Assembly: GCA_018398805.1 (NCBI GenBank)
Contig: JAGFBZ010001158.1
Span: 481,001-545,000 of the forward strand
DNA from: Hirundichthys speculiger
Lineage: Eukaryota > Chordata > Actinopteri > Beloniformes > Exocoetidae
Length of the DNA stretch: 64,000 nt
Direction of reading: 5' to 3'
Shown: piece by piece, positions 25,124 to 36,804 of the stretch
How the letters are laid out: each line of letters starts with the position of its first letter
Position numbering within the stretch: position 1 is the stretch's first letter
Translations under genes and position numbers: made by a program
The notes under the pieces: model-generated
What the model saw: the letters and a program-made list of their open reading frames with translations, nothing else
Told to the model about the DNA's origin: nothing
Database searches by the model: none

Positions 25124-25500
25124 GAAACATCCATCCATCCATCCATCATCTATGCCCTCTTAATCCTCTGCAGGGTCACAGGGATCTGCTGGAGTCTATC
25201 CCAGTTCTCTTCAGGTGAAAGGCAGGGGTCCACCTGGACAGCTCTCCAGTCCATCACAGGTCCACATGTAGACAAACAACCACGCACACTCACAATCACT
25301 CCTACGGGTGATCTAGAACCACCAGTTAACCTGACATGCATGTCTTTGGACTGATGGAGGAAGCTGGAGAACCTGGAGGAAACCCACTCAAGCACCAGGA
25401 GAACATGGAAACTCCACACAGAAAGACCTGCTGAGGTTCAAACCAGGAACCTTCTAGCTGTGAGGCAATAGTGCTGACCACCAAGACACTGCGCTGCCCT
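25124..25500 (+). repeat. dispersed fish repeat with CATC tail
   Basis: Starts in a (catc)n run at about 25130-25147. It continues with gcagggtcacagggatctgc, ccagtccatcacagg, cctgacatgcatgtctttgg, gaacatggaaactccacac, and ends near gctgaccaccaagacactgc. This is a very abundant fish repeat; I do not assign a class. A truncated opposite copy is at 23188-23330. Confidence 0.75.
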
Positions 25501-27175
25501 TTCTCAAAACGTCTTACACAGAGTTCTAAATAGACCCAACTTGGTTGCATTTGTTTGCTACGACTTCCTCTTGAACAGTAGGTGTGAGGCTTTGTTTATC
25601 TTCACAGAAATGTGGCTCACATGGGTGTCTGCTGTCCAACAGGGAACATTTGAGCAGCTTGAAGGAGGAACGTTGTTTCCGGGATGAGACGACACACACC
25701 GGTCACCACTATGGAGTCTGATCAGCCCTGTCTGGACATTTATAGCTGCTCTTTCCAGCCCAGATTTGTTTTTTTTTTAAGAAAAACAAATCTAAGTGTC
25801 TGGACTCATGATTTAGAAAATCTCCGTGTGATTGTGGCACTAAAGTGAGGTCAGTTTTTAGAAAAAAGGTTCGGTTGATGGCACAGGTAGCGAGGCCGTG
25901 AACTGAGTTGGTATTTGTGGCGTTAGTGGTGTCCGTACTGTAATCTGGTGAGCCAGCTGTGACAGACAAAAGATATAATCTCACAGGCTGACAACATTAT
26001 TTTTGACACAGATGCTCTAAATCGTTTCCCCACAGCCTCCACGGGTCGACAAATGTGTCGTTTCTGACTTCCTGCCAGCTTGATTTGCTGTAAATTTGCG
26101 CAGCTTAGCTGCCTGGCATGACCTGGTGTGTATGTCTCACGGTACGAAGGTGCTTAACACCTCTAACGCTCTCAAACTGCGCTGCGGCGCTTCTGCCGAG
26201 TCCAGCCTCATTGACCAGAATGGTTCACAGCAGCTGGCACAACCGTGAGTCGACTGTGTCGTTACGCCGGGGCAGAAGCGCATCAATTTACACGCAGCAG
26301 ATCGAGCCGCAGGAAGTCACAAGACATGGGAATAAGATTTCAGATGTCAAATGGTCCTCCTGCGTACAGGACCATACAAGTTTTGGACCCGTCAAAGTCC
26401 ACAGACTCCGGTCCTGCCAGGCGGCACGTCTAATCCATGGAAGTCAACGTTCCTGCCAACACCACATTGCCAGCTGATACAGGACATCCACAGACATCCC
26501 ATGTCTATGACCCAACAGTCAGTAATGTTGGTGTACTGGCCCCTTGTAGAAACTCCATAATTTGTGTTTTGTGTTTTGTAGATTTTTATCTGTTTGGGCT
26601 ACTATACCTGCTGACGCGGCCCCACTGTTGCAGTTAAGTAGTCTCCATGGTGTTTAAGCCTCTTGTTTTCTCTTTTTGGCCCATAAAAATATATGTCTGT
26701 AAGCATTGAGTTATATGCAATGTTAGTCTGATTCAATAGTTTCTGTAAAATAAGCGGGCGCTAACTATGTTAGCATGTCTATGGCGTTTTCTATATAAAT
26801 TAGCATCGTGCTAACCGCTAGCTTCTCTATCGGTTTTCTAAGCCTTAGTTGATTTAAACTATATCTTTTCTGTCTGTTGATGTATATGTCATATTGTAAT
26901 GAGCATTCCTGTCTGTTACAGTTTTACAGTTAATCCAGTAAAGGAACCAACACAGTAAGAGGCTTCCTGGTGACTTACTGGTGACACTGTTAGCGATCTG
27001 CAAAGCTAGCTCTGAAACACTGGTGAAAGGGAGAATAGTTGGCATCTCAAGGCTACATGATATAAGGCAGGTTGTTGTTTTTGGTGCAATCACAAATACT
27101 GGTTTTACAGTGTTTTCACAGAAAGAACTCCACATGGTCATCAGTCCAAGAAACAGAAGGGAAGCCATCCAATAA
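25501..27175. other. intron sequence with one unclassified shared segment
   Basis: 26262-26330 resembles 37525-37570 (shared catcaatttacac, cagatcgagc / cagatggagc, caggaagtc), so it is probably a dispersed repeat. Nothing else is recognised. Confidence 0.4.
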
Positions 27176-27590
27176 ACTAGAAAAACACTCGGAGAGCGCA
27201 GACCTCCAAGCGCAACAGTTACTCCATATAGCAATTTACAGATTGTGATAAAATCCGCATTCTGGATCAGATCTGGATCAGCCTTTGAGAATTTGATAGA
27301 GGTTCTCATTGTCAATCCCTGAGTCAAATTTCATGAGTTTGGGGCAATAATTAACGGAGATATTGAGAAACAAAATTTTCGGCCCCATTGACCGCAATGT
27401 TATTGAACATTTGAAAGTGATCCAGAATCCAGGATTTCTTCCGGATCACACCCAAAATTAAATCAGTTCTTCCTTTTCACATTTCTGACAACTCCTGAAA
27501 AATTTCATCAAAATTCATTGATAACTTTTTGAGTTATCTTGTACACAGAGAGATAAGGCAAAAACATAACCTCCTTGGCGGAGGTAATTA
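27176..27590. mobile_element. stand-alone copy of the repeat found inside the MITEs
   Basis: Runs from gagcgcagacctcc (about 27195) to ccttggcggaggt (27573-27585). It is the same family as the centre of MITE copies A, B and C but has roughly 160 extra bp in the middle, so it is a fuller version. Its ends cctcc...ggagg are inverted. Its left end is 61 bp from the donor side of the gria4 exon at 27652. Confidence 0.7.
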
Positions 27591-27651
27591 GATCAAACAG
27601 ACAAATCTTTGTTAAATGGGGGGAAAGGAAAGTTTAAACCAAGGCTCTTAC

Positions 27652-27858
27652 CCCGTACACCAGCTCCCCGACCATGCCGTTCCAGATCTTGGTCTCTGGG
27701 TCCCTGGCGCCGTACTTTCCATCGGGGACGATGGAGATCTTGTACTTGATCCCGATGTGCTTGGCGATCTCCGAGGCCAGGTCCACGCAGTAACCCTCGT
27801 ACTGGTCGTTGCCCTCGTACATCTCCCAGTTCTTCTTTAGCATCACGTAGGGACCCTC
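27652..27858 (-). CDS. gria4: gria4 exon, ligand-binding domain S1
   Basis: Internal exon of exactly 69 codons (207 bases, phase 0 at both ends), from [18 protein letters not shown] to [12 protein letters not shown]. The acceptor AG is at 27860-27859 and the donor is gtaagag from 27651. It codes most of S1, the first lobe of the glutamate-binding clamshell. The tyrosine in DGKYGARD corresponds to the glutamate-contacting Tyr450 of mature GluA2. The sequence [19 protein letters not shown] fits GluA4 better than GluA2, which has MMKKNHEMLEGNERYEGYC. It is separated from the upstream exon by a 21.5-kb intron filled with repeats and two minisatellite arrays. No frame damage is seen. Confidence 0.97.
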
Positions 27859-28307
27859 CTACATACAGGACCATAACCAGCGAACCAAACCGTCAGACTG
27901 ACGCACAGATGCGAGGGCTGGCGCAGCGGCTCACAGACAGACAGACAACTGGAGCTGCAGCTCGGTCATACCAACATTTTAATATGTCATGCCAAATTTC
28001 CATTTATCAGGTGAATTTATTTAACCATTTGAGATGTTATGGAAGCCTGGCCAGCCATATTCAGTACGAAGAAAACTCATGAAAATGGTCTGGTACCCCT
28101 ACCATTAACAGCCATTTCTACCGGTATGGAACATACCGAACCAATTGCAACAACCAATCTAAACGATGGCTCACACAAGAACATCGGCGGCCAACCCTGC
28201 AGGAGAGCTGCATGTCTTAGATCAGGGGTGTCCACTCCTGGTCCTCGAGAGCCCCTATCCAGCAGGTTTTAGATGTTTCCCTGCTTTAGCACACCATGAT
28301 ACAAGTG

Positions 28308-28667
28308 TAGGGGTGAAAAAAAAATCGTTTTGGCAATATATCGTGATTTTCGGCCGCCCAATATAATATCGATTTTTCAGCTTCTAATTTTTAGCTTTTT
28401 TATTGGTTACTACTTAAATGTGCAAAAACAATAATAATAAACAATAAATAGGTTGTTTTGAAGCAAATAGTTTTGACTCAATTTGTCCTTTAAATGATCA
28501 ATATCATCTGATGAACATATACAGCAACTTGATTTTTCATCTCTACTTTTAATTTTGATATTAACTGGGTAGAATATCGCAATATATCGCGATATCGTGA
28601 TAATATTGCAGATCCAAGTATCATGATACATATCATATTGCGAGGTCCTTGCCAATACTCACCCCTA
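28308..28667 (+). mobile_element. hAT MITE (TAGGGGTG family), copy 2
   Basis: 360 bp from taggggtgaaaaa to ...actcaccccta, with a perfect 8-bp duplication tacaagtg at 28300-28307 and 28668-28675. Inserted into the 28223-29133 element. Confidence 0.93.
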
Positions 28668-28785
28668 TACAAGTGGCTGTCTCATCAACAGACTTGTGCA
28701 GACTTTGGTGACAACTTGATAACGACCATTAATTAGAATCAGTTGTGTTGAAGCTGGGAAACCGTGACTGTGATCTGTGATCAAC

Positions 28786-29083
28786 TGTGATCAACATTCA
28801 GGACAAGGAACCATGATCTGATATTAATGTAAGGGGTCAACAAATAAGGTGACACTTGTCATATTAAGTTAAGATGACAGTAGAATAACACTTAACTGGT
28901 TTGTTTTATTACTTCTTAATGTGTTTTAATCATGTCATGGATATTTTACAGTAATTAAAACATATTTAAAAAGACTGAGGATTTAAAACATATTTGTTTA
29001 ATTTTAATGACCTCTCACAGCCCACCTGCAGTACCGCGACGGCCCACCAGGGGGCCGCGGCCCACACTTTGGGAATCGCTGCT
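28786..29083. mobile_element. truncated hAT MITE (copy of the 3210-3592 family)
   Basis: Matches 3298-3592 (shared gtgatcaacat, acaaggaaccatgat, ggggccgcggcccacac) and ends ...tttgggaatcgctg. The left end is missing or lost in flanking decay. It is followed by ctctaaaa, like the target of its relatives. Confidence 0.75.
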
Positions 29084-29306
29084 CTAAAACATGTTGGATA
29101 GGGGCTCTCGAGGACCAGGATTGGGCACCCCTGTCTTAGATGGTTACCTGCTTCAGCACACCTGATTCAAATGAATGGATCATCTCGTCATCCAGGTCTG
29201 CACAGGTCCGTTAACGACCCTTTCACATGAATCAGGTGCGCTGAAGCAGGGAAACGCCTAAGACCTGCACTCTCGAGGACCAGGGTTGGCCACCCCTGCA
29301 CAGGAA

Positions 29307-30678
29307 CGTCCAAGAGCCATCATTAAAACCAACCAAGATGGCTGGTGTCGCACGCTTCGTTTCCCTGATTGGTTGTGTTCCTGCCCGTTTGCATCCAGGG
29401 GGGATTTCTTCTGCGTTCGTTCGTTTTCTGCTGAGTGAAATCCAGACTAACTCTACGATGGCCGGCCAGGCTTCTGACTGCTGTTCCAGTGACTGACAGA
29501 TGGTGGGAGCAGCAAATCCAGGACAGACAGACGCAACAAACATGGATGAACTGAGCCAAAAATAGAACATCAATTTAAAAGAAAGACAGAAAGAAGGAAG
29601 ATTTTCCTGGAAATGACAGTTTAATGAGGCAGGGAACGCAGCAGATCTGGGGCCCAGAAACAGATGGAGTTGTTGATCATAAGAAGCAAAAGTATTCTGA
29701 GCAACACAATTATTGTAAAGAAAATGTATTCAGCGCGACTTAGCGTTTAAGTCTCTTGTATTTGCCAAAATAGTGCTGAATGACTGCAGGCATTTACATT
29801 TTTATGGCAGGATTACATCTGGCATCGGGATGAAACAACAGAGGACATGTGGTCTGGGGGCTTTTTTCATGGGTATTCCAATTTACAGAGCTTGTATTTT
29901 AAATTTGTATCCTTTAAAAAAAAACAGTACATAATTTAATTTTAAAGTCAGAGATGGCTGCAAGACATGCGGATGACTTGTGCTGATCTGAGTGAACGGT
30001 TTTAGACGTAGATGGAGACATCAAGTACACTTGATCGGTCTTCTTTGGCCGGAAAGTGAAACGGCTCCATTTCTGTCTCACTTAAGTTCAAGTCGAGTCA
30101 CAATTTCCCCCCCATGACCCATTCACAGAAACACTCAGTTACCATTCAAGGTGCTTGTCTGGCAACTGGGAGCAATTTGGAGCTCAGTATCGCACTCAAG
30201 GACACTTCAGCATGTGGACGGGAGGCGTCATGCAGGGCTGGATTACTGTTACATGTCACCTGTGATCTCCTGGTGCCACTTTTACTGGGTAAATAATTTC
30301 AAAACCCTCACGGCACTTTGGGGCAGCAGTGAAGTTTCTAAGCTGTATTTTAAAACGACCAGTTATTTACTCAAACAGATCGCTTCCACTGATTTGTGTG
30401 ACTAGAAAAAAACAAAGAAAAGACATCAGAAATTACTGAAGGGGTGAATTTAAATGGATGCATCTGGAAAATACACGTAGAAAGCATCTTTTTGAGGCCA
30501 GTAAATGCATCACATGCACACTGGTGTGGGAGGGGACTGGAGTGTCAGTACGTGCATCACTGTGGAGCAGTGGGGGGGGTGTATGTGACCACGGAGGAAC
30601 AAGCTTTTTTTTTTTTTTGCTATACTAGAATAAAGCGTAATTGCACATATACTCCAGTAGGGGGCTGTAGCGCTCTCA
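29307..30678. other. intron sequence, nothing recognised
   Basis: No exon or element boundary supported. A T run at about 30605-30619. Confidence 0.4.
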
Positions 30679-30948
30679 TTGTCACAGTGTGCAGCAGGGC
30701 GTATTAGCTATGATGTGTCGGGTTTTTTTGCACAGACATGTGTGCGCACAGCACAGAGAAGAAGATATGAAGTGAACAAACCCTCAAGAGACACCACAGA
30801 AAAGTATTTAACAGGGAACAAGAGAAAGGAGGAGAGAGACGGAGATAATGAGACAAACGAAAGTCACCAGAAAGTTAAGACGAGGAAATATGACGATGCT
30901 GATGTAGCGCTGCTTCTCTGTGACTGTGGTGGGATTGATGCACTTTAA
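30679..30948 (+). pseudogene. possible hAT transposase N-terminal remnant
   Basis: A 89-codon frame whose later part reads KVKTRKYDDADVALLL. The KxRKYDD.YVALGF pattern is typical of the start of ZBED5-like hAT transposases. No zinc finger pair follows before the stop, and no inverted ends were identified. Confidence 0.4.
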
Positions 30949-31149
30949 ATCTTTACACAATAAAAAACAATGGTAATAAAGTTATTCTTTGTTATAAGTT
31001 GATCTATATTTCTTCTTTTTGTTTCCCTTAATGTTAATAAGGATACAGTGTTATGCAGAGATGGACTTATAACAATTTTATAGACAAATTATCCAATGTA
31101 TAGTCGATGTGGGGGGGGGGGTGCAACATGTTTTTTTCTTCCAAGGAGA

Positions 31150-33895
31150 AAGAGAAAGAGAGAGGATGGAGGACAGAGAGGATGGAGGATAGAGAGAAGG
31201 TGGAGGATAGAGAGAGGATGGAGGACAGAGAGGATGAAAGACAAAGAGAGGATGGAGGACAGAGAGGATGGAGGATAGAGAGGATGGAGGACAGAGAGGA
31301 TGGAGGATAGAGAGAGGGTGGAGGATAGAGAGAGGATGGAGGACAGAGAGGATGAAAGACAGAGAGAGGATGGAGGACAGAGAGAGAGAGGATAGAGAGG
31401 ATGGAGGATAGAGAGAGGGTGGAGGATAGAGAGAGGATGGAGGACAGAGAGGATGAAAGAGGAGGATAGGACAGAGAGGATAGAGAGGATGGAGGACAGA
31501 GAGAGGATGGAGGATAGAGAGAGGGTATGAGAGAGGGAGGAGAGGAGATACAGAGAGAGATGAGGGAGAGGATGGAGGATTCAAGAGAGAGGATGGAGGA
31601 TCAGAGAGAGGATGGATGGAGAGAGATGGAGGATAGAGAGATGAGAGAGGATAGGAGGACAGAGAGGATGGAAAGACAGAGAGAGGATGGAGGATAGAGA
31701 GGATGGAGGAAGAGAGAGATGGATGAGACAGAGAGGATGGAGGAGGATGGAGGACAGAGAGAGGATGGAGGACAGAGAGGAGGATGGAGGACAGAGAGGA
31801 TGGAGGATAGAGAGGATGGAGGACAGAGAGAGGATGGAGGATAGAGAGGATGGATAGAGATGGAGACAGAGAGATTGAGAGAGAGGAGGACAGATGGAGG
31901 AGATAGGAGAGAGATGGAGATGGAGAGAATAGAGAGGATGGAGGACAGAGATGAGGATGAGGACAGAGAGGAGAGGAGGATGGAGGACAGAGGAGGATGG
32001 AGGACAGAGAGAGGATGGAGGACAGAGAGGATGGAGGACAGAGAGAGACAGAGATGGAGGACAGAGAGGATGGAGAGATGAGAGGATGAGGAGAGACAGA
32101 GAGAGGATGGAGGATAGAGAGATGGAGAGAGAGGAGAGGGAGAGGAGAGAGGATGGAGAGACAGAGAGAGGATGGAGGACAGAGAGAGATGGAGGACAGA
32201 GAGAGAGGAGGATGGAGGACAGAGAGAGGAGGGATGGAGGATCAGAGAGAGAGGAGGATGGAGGATAGAGACAGAGAGAGGATGAGGACAGAGAGGATGG
32301 AGGGACAGAGAGAGGATGGAGGACAGAGAGAGATGGAGGATGGAGGATAGAGAGGAGAGAGAGATGGAGGACATGAGAGAGGAGGATGGAGGACAGAGAG
32401 AGATGGAGGACAGAGAGGATGGAGGGAGGAGAGGATGAGGAGAGGAGGAGGACAGAGAGGATGGAGGACAGAGAGGACAGGATGGAGGACAGAGAGAGGA
32501 GATGAAGACACAGAGAGGATGGAGGATAGAGAGGCTGGAGGACAGAGAGGATGGAGGACAGAGAGAGGATGGAGGAAGAGAGAGGAATGGAGGACAGAGA
32601 GAGGATGGAGGACAGAGAGAGGAGAGGATGGAGACAGAGAGAATGAGATGAGGGATGGAGGATGGAGGAGAGGATGGAGGATAGAGGAGGATGGAGGACA
32701 GAGAGAGGATGGAGAGAAAGAGAGAAGATGGAGGACAGAGAGAGGATGGAAGACAGAGAGAGGATGGAAGACAGAGAGGATGGAGGACAGAGAGGAAATG
32801 GAGGACAGAGAGGATGGAAGACAGAGAGAAGATGGAGGACAGAGAGAGGATGGAAGACAGAGAGGATGGAGGACAGAGAGAGGATGGAGGACAGAGAGAG
32901 GATGGAGGACAGAGAGAGGGATGGAGGACAGAGAGGATGGAGGACAGAGAGGATGGAGGACAGAGAGAGGATGGAGGACAGAGAGGATGGAGGACAGAGA
33001 GAGGATGGAGGACAGAGAGAGATGGAGGATGGAGGATGGAGGAGAGAGAGGGAGGAGGAGAGAGGGGATGGAAGACAGAGAGAGGATGGAGGACAGAGAG
33101 ATGGAGATGAGAGAGGATGGAGGGAAGAGGGAGGGATGAGAAGACAGAGAGAGGATGGAGGACAGAGAGAGGATGGAGGACAGAGAGGATGGAGAGAGAG
33201 GAGGAGAGAGAGGATGGAGGACAGAGAGAGGATGGAGGACAGAGGAGGGACAGAGAGAGGATGGAGGACAGAGAGAGGATGGAGGGACAGAGAGAGGATG
33301 GAGGACAGAGAGGAGGATGGAGGACAGAGAGAGGATGGAGGACAGAGAGAGGATGGAGGACAGAGAGAGGATGGAGGACAGAGAGGATGGAGGACAGAGA
33401 GGATGGAGGACAGAGAGGATGGAGGATAGAGAGAGAGTGGAGGACAGAGAGGATGGAGGACAGAGAGAGGATGGAGGACAGAGAGAATGAAGACACAGAG
33501 AGGATGGAGGATAGAGAGGATGGAGGACAGAGAGGATGGAGGACAGAGAGAGGATGGAGGAAGAGAGAAAAAGGATGGAGGACAGAGAGAGGATGGAGAC
33601 AGAGAGAGGATGGAGACAGAGAGGATGGAGGACAGAGAGGATGGAATGGAGGACAGAGAGGATGGAGAGAGAGAGGAGGAAGAGAGGAGGATGGAGGACA
33701 GAGAGGAGAGGACAGAGAGGATAGAGAGATGGAGGACAGAGAGAGGATGGAGGACAGAGAGGATGGAGGACAGAGAGGGATGGAGGACAGAGAGAGGATG
33801 GAGGACAGAGAGAGGATGGAAGACAGAGAGGATGGAGGACAGAGAGAAGATGGAGGACAGAGAGAGGATGGAACAGAGAGAGGATGGAGGACATT
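31150..33895 (+). repeat. 2.7-kb purine-rich minisatellite
   Basis: Tandem units of about 16-18 bases, gatggaggacagag followed by one or two GA pairs, repeated for about 2.75 kb with point variants (gac/gat, gga/gaa) and small indels. The plus strand is almost all purine except for one T and usually one C per unit. The common unit forms contain no stop codon on either strand, so long frames of hundreds of codons appear in several frames at once. They are artefacts, not genes. The array lies in the 21.5-kb gria4 intron. Its left flank is a G run (31110-31120) and a T run. Confidence 0.95.
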
Positions 33896-35418
33896 GATGG
33901 AGCTTATTCCTTCGACTCAATTCATAAAGTCATTTTAAAACAAGATACATAACCTGTATAACCTAAGTTTTTATCCGTTGACATGAACAGATCAATCTGC
34001 AGCATAACTGTTGCTAAACAAGGGTTTGTCCAGTTCTCTTTCTACAGTCTATGGCGCGGAGCATTGAGAAATACATTTATTTTCACTTTCTTTTTTAAAT
34101 TTTATGAATTCATACAACCTGTAAGAAAAAAAAGACCCTTGAAAAGGACAATAAAACATTAACAAACTTAATCCGACACTTAAAAGAGAGCACTTGTTCT
34201 GAAATTTCTTCCCACCTAAAATTTTTTCCTACCGTAGCGGAAAAATTAAGCCTTATCTGAAATTTTTCCTACATCTACATACGCATTTTTCTCACGTAAT
34301 GTAACAAATTATGTTTGAGATTTATCGTCTTGCCAACGAATATACGACAAACCCTGTAAAGTAACTTCCTGAACAAGGTTTAATACAGCTGGAAAAGCAC
34401 ATTCACTCACTCGCAGGCATGATGCATCATAATGACGTGCATCTGATTTTTCTGTCAAACCTATGCAATATAAATACTGTGCATATAAAGTATTAAATGT
34501 TAGGCATTTGGAGCGTCCCTCAAACGTATATGCATTAAATACTGTCCATACAAAGTATTAAAAATACAAGAAACTAACCTTTTCTCTTCCGCGACAACAG
34601 GTCAGGCAGCAGAATATTATAGCCTTCTGAAGTTGCTGCTACACGCATGCGCAGTCAACTCGGGTAGGAAGATATTATGAGTAGGAAGAAATTATACTTC
34701 TGAGTTCATACCGGCTACGTGAGTCACCTGGAAGGGAGATGCGCGGAGGACAGGGATGATTTGATACGGTGAAGGTGGATGCATGACTAAGCAGAAGAGG
34801 AAGCAGACATAAAGCACGAGGCAAAGTGGGAAATCAGCTGCAGTCAGAACGACGACTTATCACCAAAAACTCAGCTCCAACATCTCTGCAGTGAGTTATG
34901 CAGCATTAGATTTGCTGCTCCTCAGAGACAGATCTAAACGTCAGCCTTGGTTCTCTGTGCAAACAAAATTACTTTTGTCACGGAAGGCAGTGCATCGTTT
35001 ACGACAATATGAGCAATCTGTCGTTGAGATGCGACTGCGTGACATCGCCTCGGGCCAAAGCGACGTAAACCAAAGCCCGCGAGGAGGGGAGAGGATGAAG
35101 ACGCTCAGCCTGCGGCACGGCGGCATGTTTCTGTTCGACGTAATGATAATAATTTACCGGGGTTCAGTCAAAATACAGCATCTGATTTTATGAGACGGTT
35201 AGTGAGATTGCGTCATAAACGGGCTCTGAAGCAGATCATATTTCACCGTCACACATTACGAGGAAACACAAATGATTCACATTGTGCCACTGCATATAAA
35301 GCACACATTACTTTAAAACAGTTCAGCTCCGCTGGTCGGTTTGTCTTTGCAGGTGTTTTGTGTCATAATTACAGTACAAACACACAGGACAGGATGTGCG
35401 CTCGTCATGATCATAATT
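33896..35418. other. intron sequence, nothing firmly recognised
   Basis: Around 34200-34270 and 34660-34700 the motifs gaaatttcttccc and gtaggaagaaatt appear inverted to each other and might bound another DNA element. No target duplication was found. No exon is recognised. Confidence 0.35.
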
Positions 35419-35534
35419 CTTTAAATCAGGAAATCAGGAGTGTCAGACTCATTTCCACTGAGGGCCACATCAGCATCATGGCTGCCCTCGAAGGGCCAGA
35501 TTAACAGCATTAACGTAACAAAATGCAATGTAAA

Positions 35535-36612
35535 TGGGGATGCACGATAACTGTTTTTTTTAAACCGATACCGATAACCGATAACTTACAGCTCCTAAAG
35601 GCCGATACCGATAACCGATAACACACACATATACCTAAGATCATTACATCAATACTATGAACAAAATCAAAAATAGTTTTGACTTTTTAAATGAACAGAT
35701 ATTTATTTTTTCCAATGAAAAACTATTGGCAAGCCTCTCAAACACTTTCATAAAGCTATCAAACAAACCTATTTGATATCTCAACATTAACTTAAAATAA
35801 GGTTCATTACTGACTGACATAAAAAAAAAGGTTCCTTGAACTGATGGAAATACATGCATCAGAATTACTTACTGAAAAAGATATACATGTTAAAGGATTT
35901 TGACTTGTGGTTCCCATAGTTAAATAATACCTTTAATTAAAGTCAAATGAGGTTAGTGATTATTTTGGTTTTTTTATCTCATGGAAGCTTTAGATGAGAG
36001 AGATAGGGAGAGGATGAGACTGCTGCTGGCTTGCACAACGTTAGCATTAACTCGCGTTAGCGTGATTTAAACTCCATGGTTAGTGATTGTTATGTTGTAG
36101 GTGGCTCGCATCAGGTTTGACGTATTAAAGCTTGTGCTTCCCTCCTCGTAGAATTCACACGGAGGATTCGTCACAAATAACCACCAAACTATCTTCTTCT
36201 GGAACTTTAACAAAAATCTATGCCATCGCCGCCATGTTTGTTGTGATCAGGACAATGCAGGCTGCATTCAAGGTGTAATGTGAATTCCGACTTTCCCTCT
36301 TTTACTAGTCGTTCTTTCAGCCTTTTTTATTTATTAATTTTTTTATGTGTAACATGAGGGGAAATACTGCGAATATCGATTCCAAATCAGCAATTCTAAA
36401 ATTCTGACCGACTTAACAAGTTGTTTCTTGTCTTGGCATGTCAGGGGGTATTCTTGATTTTCCTGATTGAGAAATCGTTTTCTAATTATGTCGACAGTTA
36501 CTTAAAAACTCGCCGGTCATTGACTTAGGGAGCGATGGTGAAAAATATATCTGTTATCGGGGCTATTTGTCATGATATCGGATATTGTGGGTAACGACGA
36601 AATGCATTATGG
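35535..36612. mobile_element. hAT element with BED-finger remnant, nested
   Basis: The left end tggggatgcacgataact with ccgataaccgataac repeats matches, inverted, the right end of the element at 43177-44469. Both copies share a BED-finger region (here about 36060-36245, minus strand). The right end has diverged and its exact limit near 36612 is uncertain. Confidence 0.7.
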
Positions 36613-36620
36613 GAGATGCA

Positions 36621-36646
36621 CAATATGCGCTTTAAAGCGCATATTG
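36621..36646. repeat. perfect 26-bp palindrome
   Basis: Two 13-base arms, caatatgcgcttt and its exact complement, without a spacer. A further partial copy (caatatgcgctttaaagcg) follows at 36648-36666. Confidence 0.9.
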
Positions 36647-36804
36647 TCAATATGCGCTTTAAAGCGACATAAGCTTATATTAAGTCTTATAATATTGGTC
36701 TAATGTGTAAGCCAATAATGCACAAGCTCTCGAGGGCCACATAAAATGATGTGACAAGCCACATTTGGCCCGCGGGCCTTGTGTTTGACACATGTGCTTT
36801 AAAT

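Larger units (their letters stand above)
28223..29133. mobile_element. second hAT-type MITE in the nest
   Basis: Starts caggggtgtccactcctgg and ends with its inverted match ...ggattgggcacccctg. A perfect 8-bp duplication tcttagat lies at 28215-28222 and 29134-29141. The body carries tctcgagg and agcacacc motifs. Two later elements sit inside it (28308-28667 and about 28786-29083). Confidence 0.88.
28182..29298. mobile_element. outermost hAT-type MITE of a four-element nest
   Basis: Its ends are catcggcggccaaccctgc and ...ccagggttggccacccctg, with 8-bp flanks cacaagaa (28174-28181) / cacaggaa (29299-29306). It is interrupted at 28222/29134 by a second element of the same kind, which is itself interrupted twice. 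Confidence 0.78.
35427..36796. mobile_element. outer hAT-type element holding another hAT element
   Basis: Left end near caggagtgtcagactca, right end ...cttgtgtttgacacatgtg, with the gggccacat / tttggcccgcgggcc motifs of an abundant fish repeat. An 8-bp duplication ctttaaat lies at 35419-35426 and 36797-36804. The left end has a small extra caggaaat before the expected terminus. The 35535-36612 element sits inside. Confidence 0.7.

Noticed and set aside
31150..33895. Tandem array as a possible CRISPR
   Set aside because: There are no unique spacers between units, units are 16-18 bases, and the setting is a vertebrate intron.
31581..33920. Minus-strand frame of 779 codons, and several long frames on both strands in 31078-33938 and 38843-40294
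   Set aside because: They are translations of the purine-rich minisatellite, whose common unit forms lack stop codons. The products are monotonous S/L/P or E/D/R/G repeats in several overlapping frames at once, with no start context or conserved domain.
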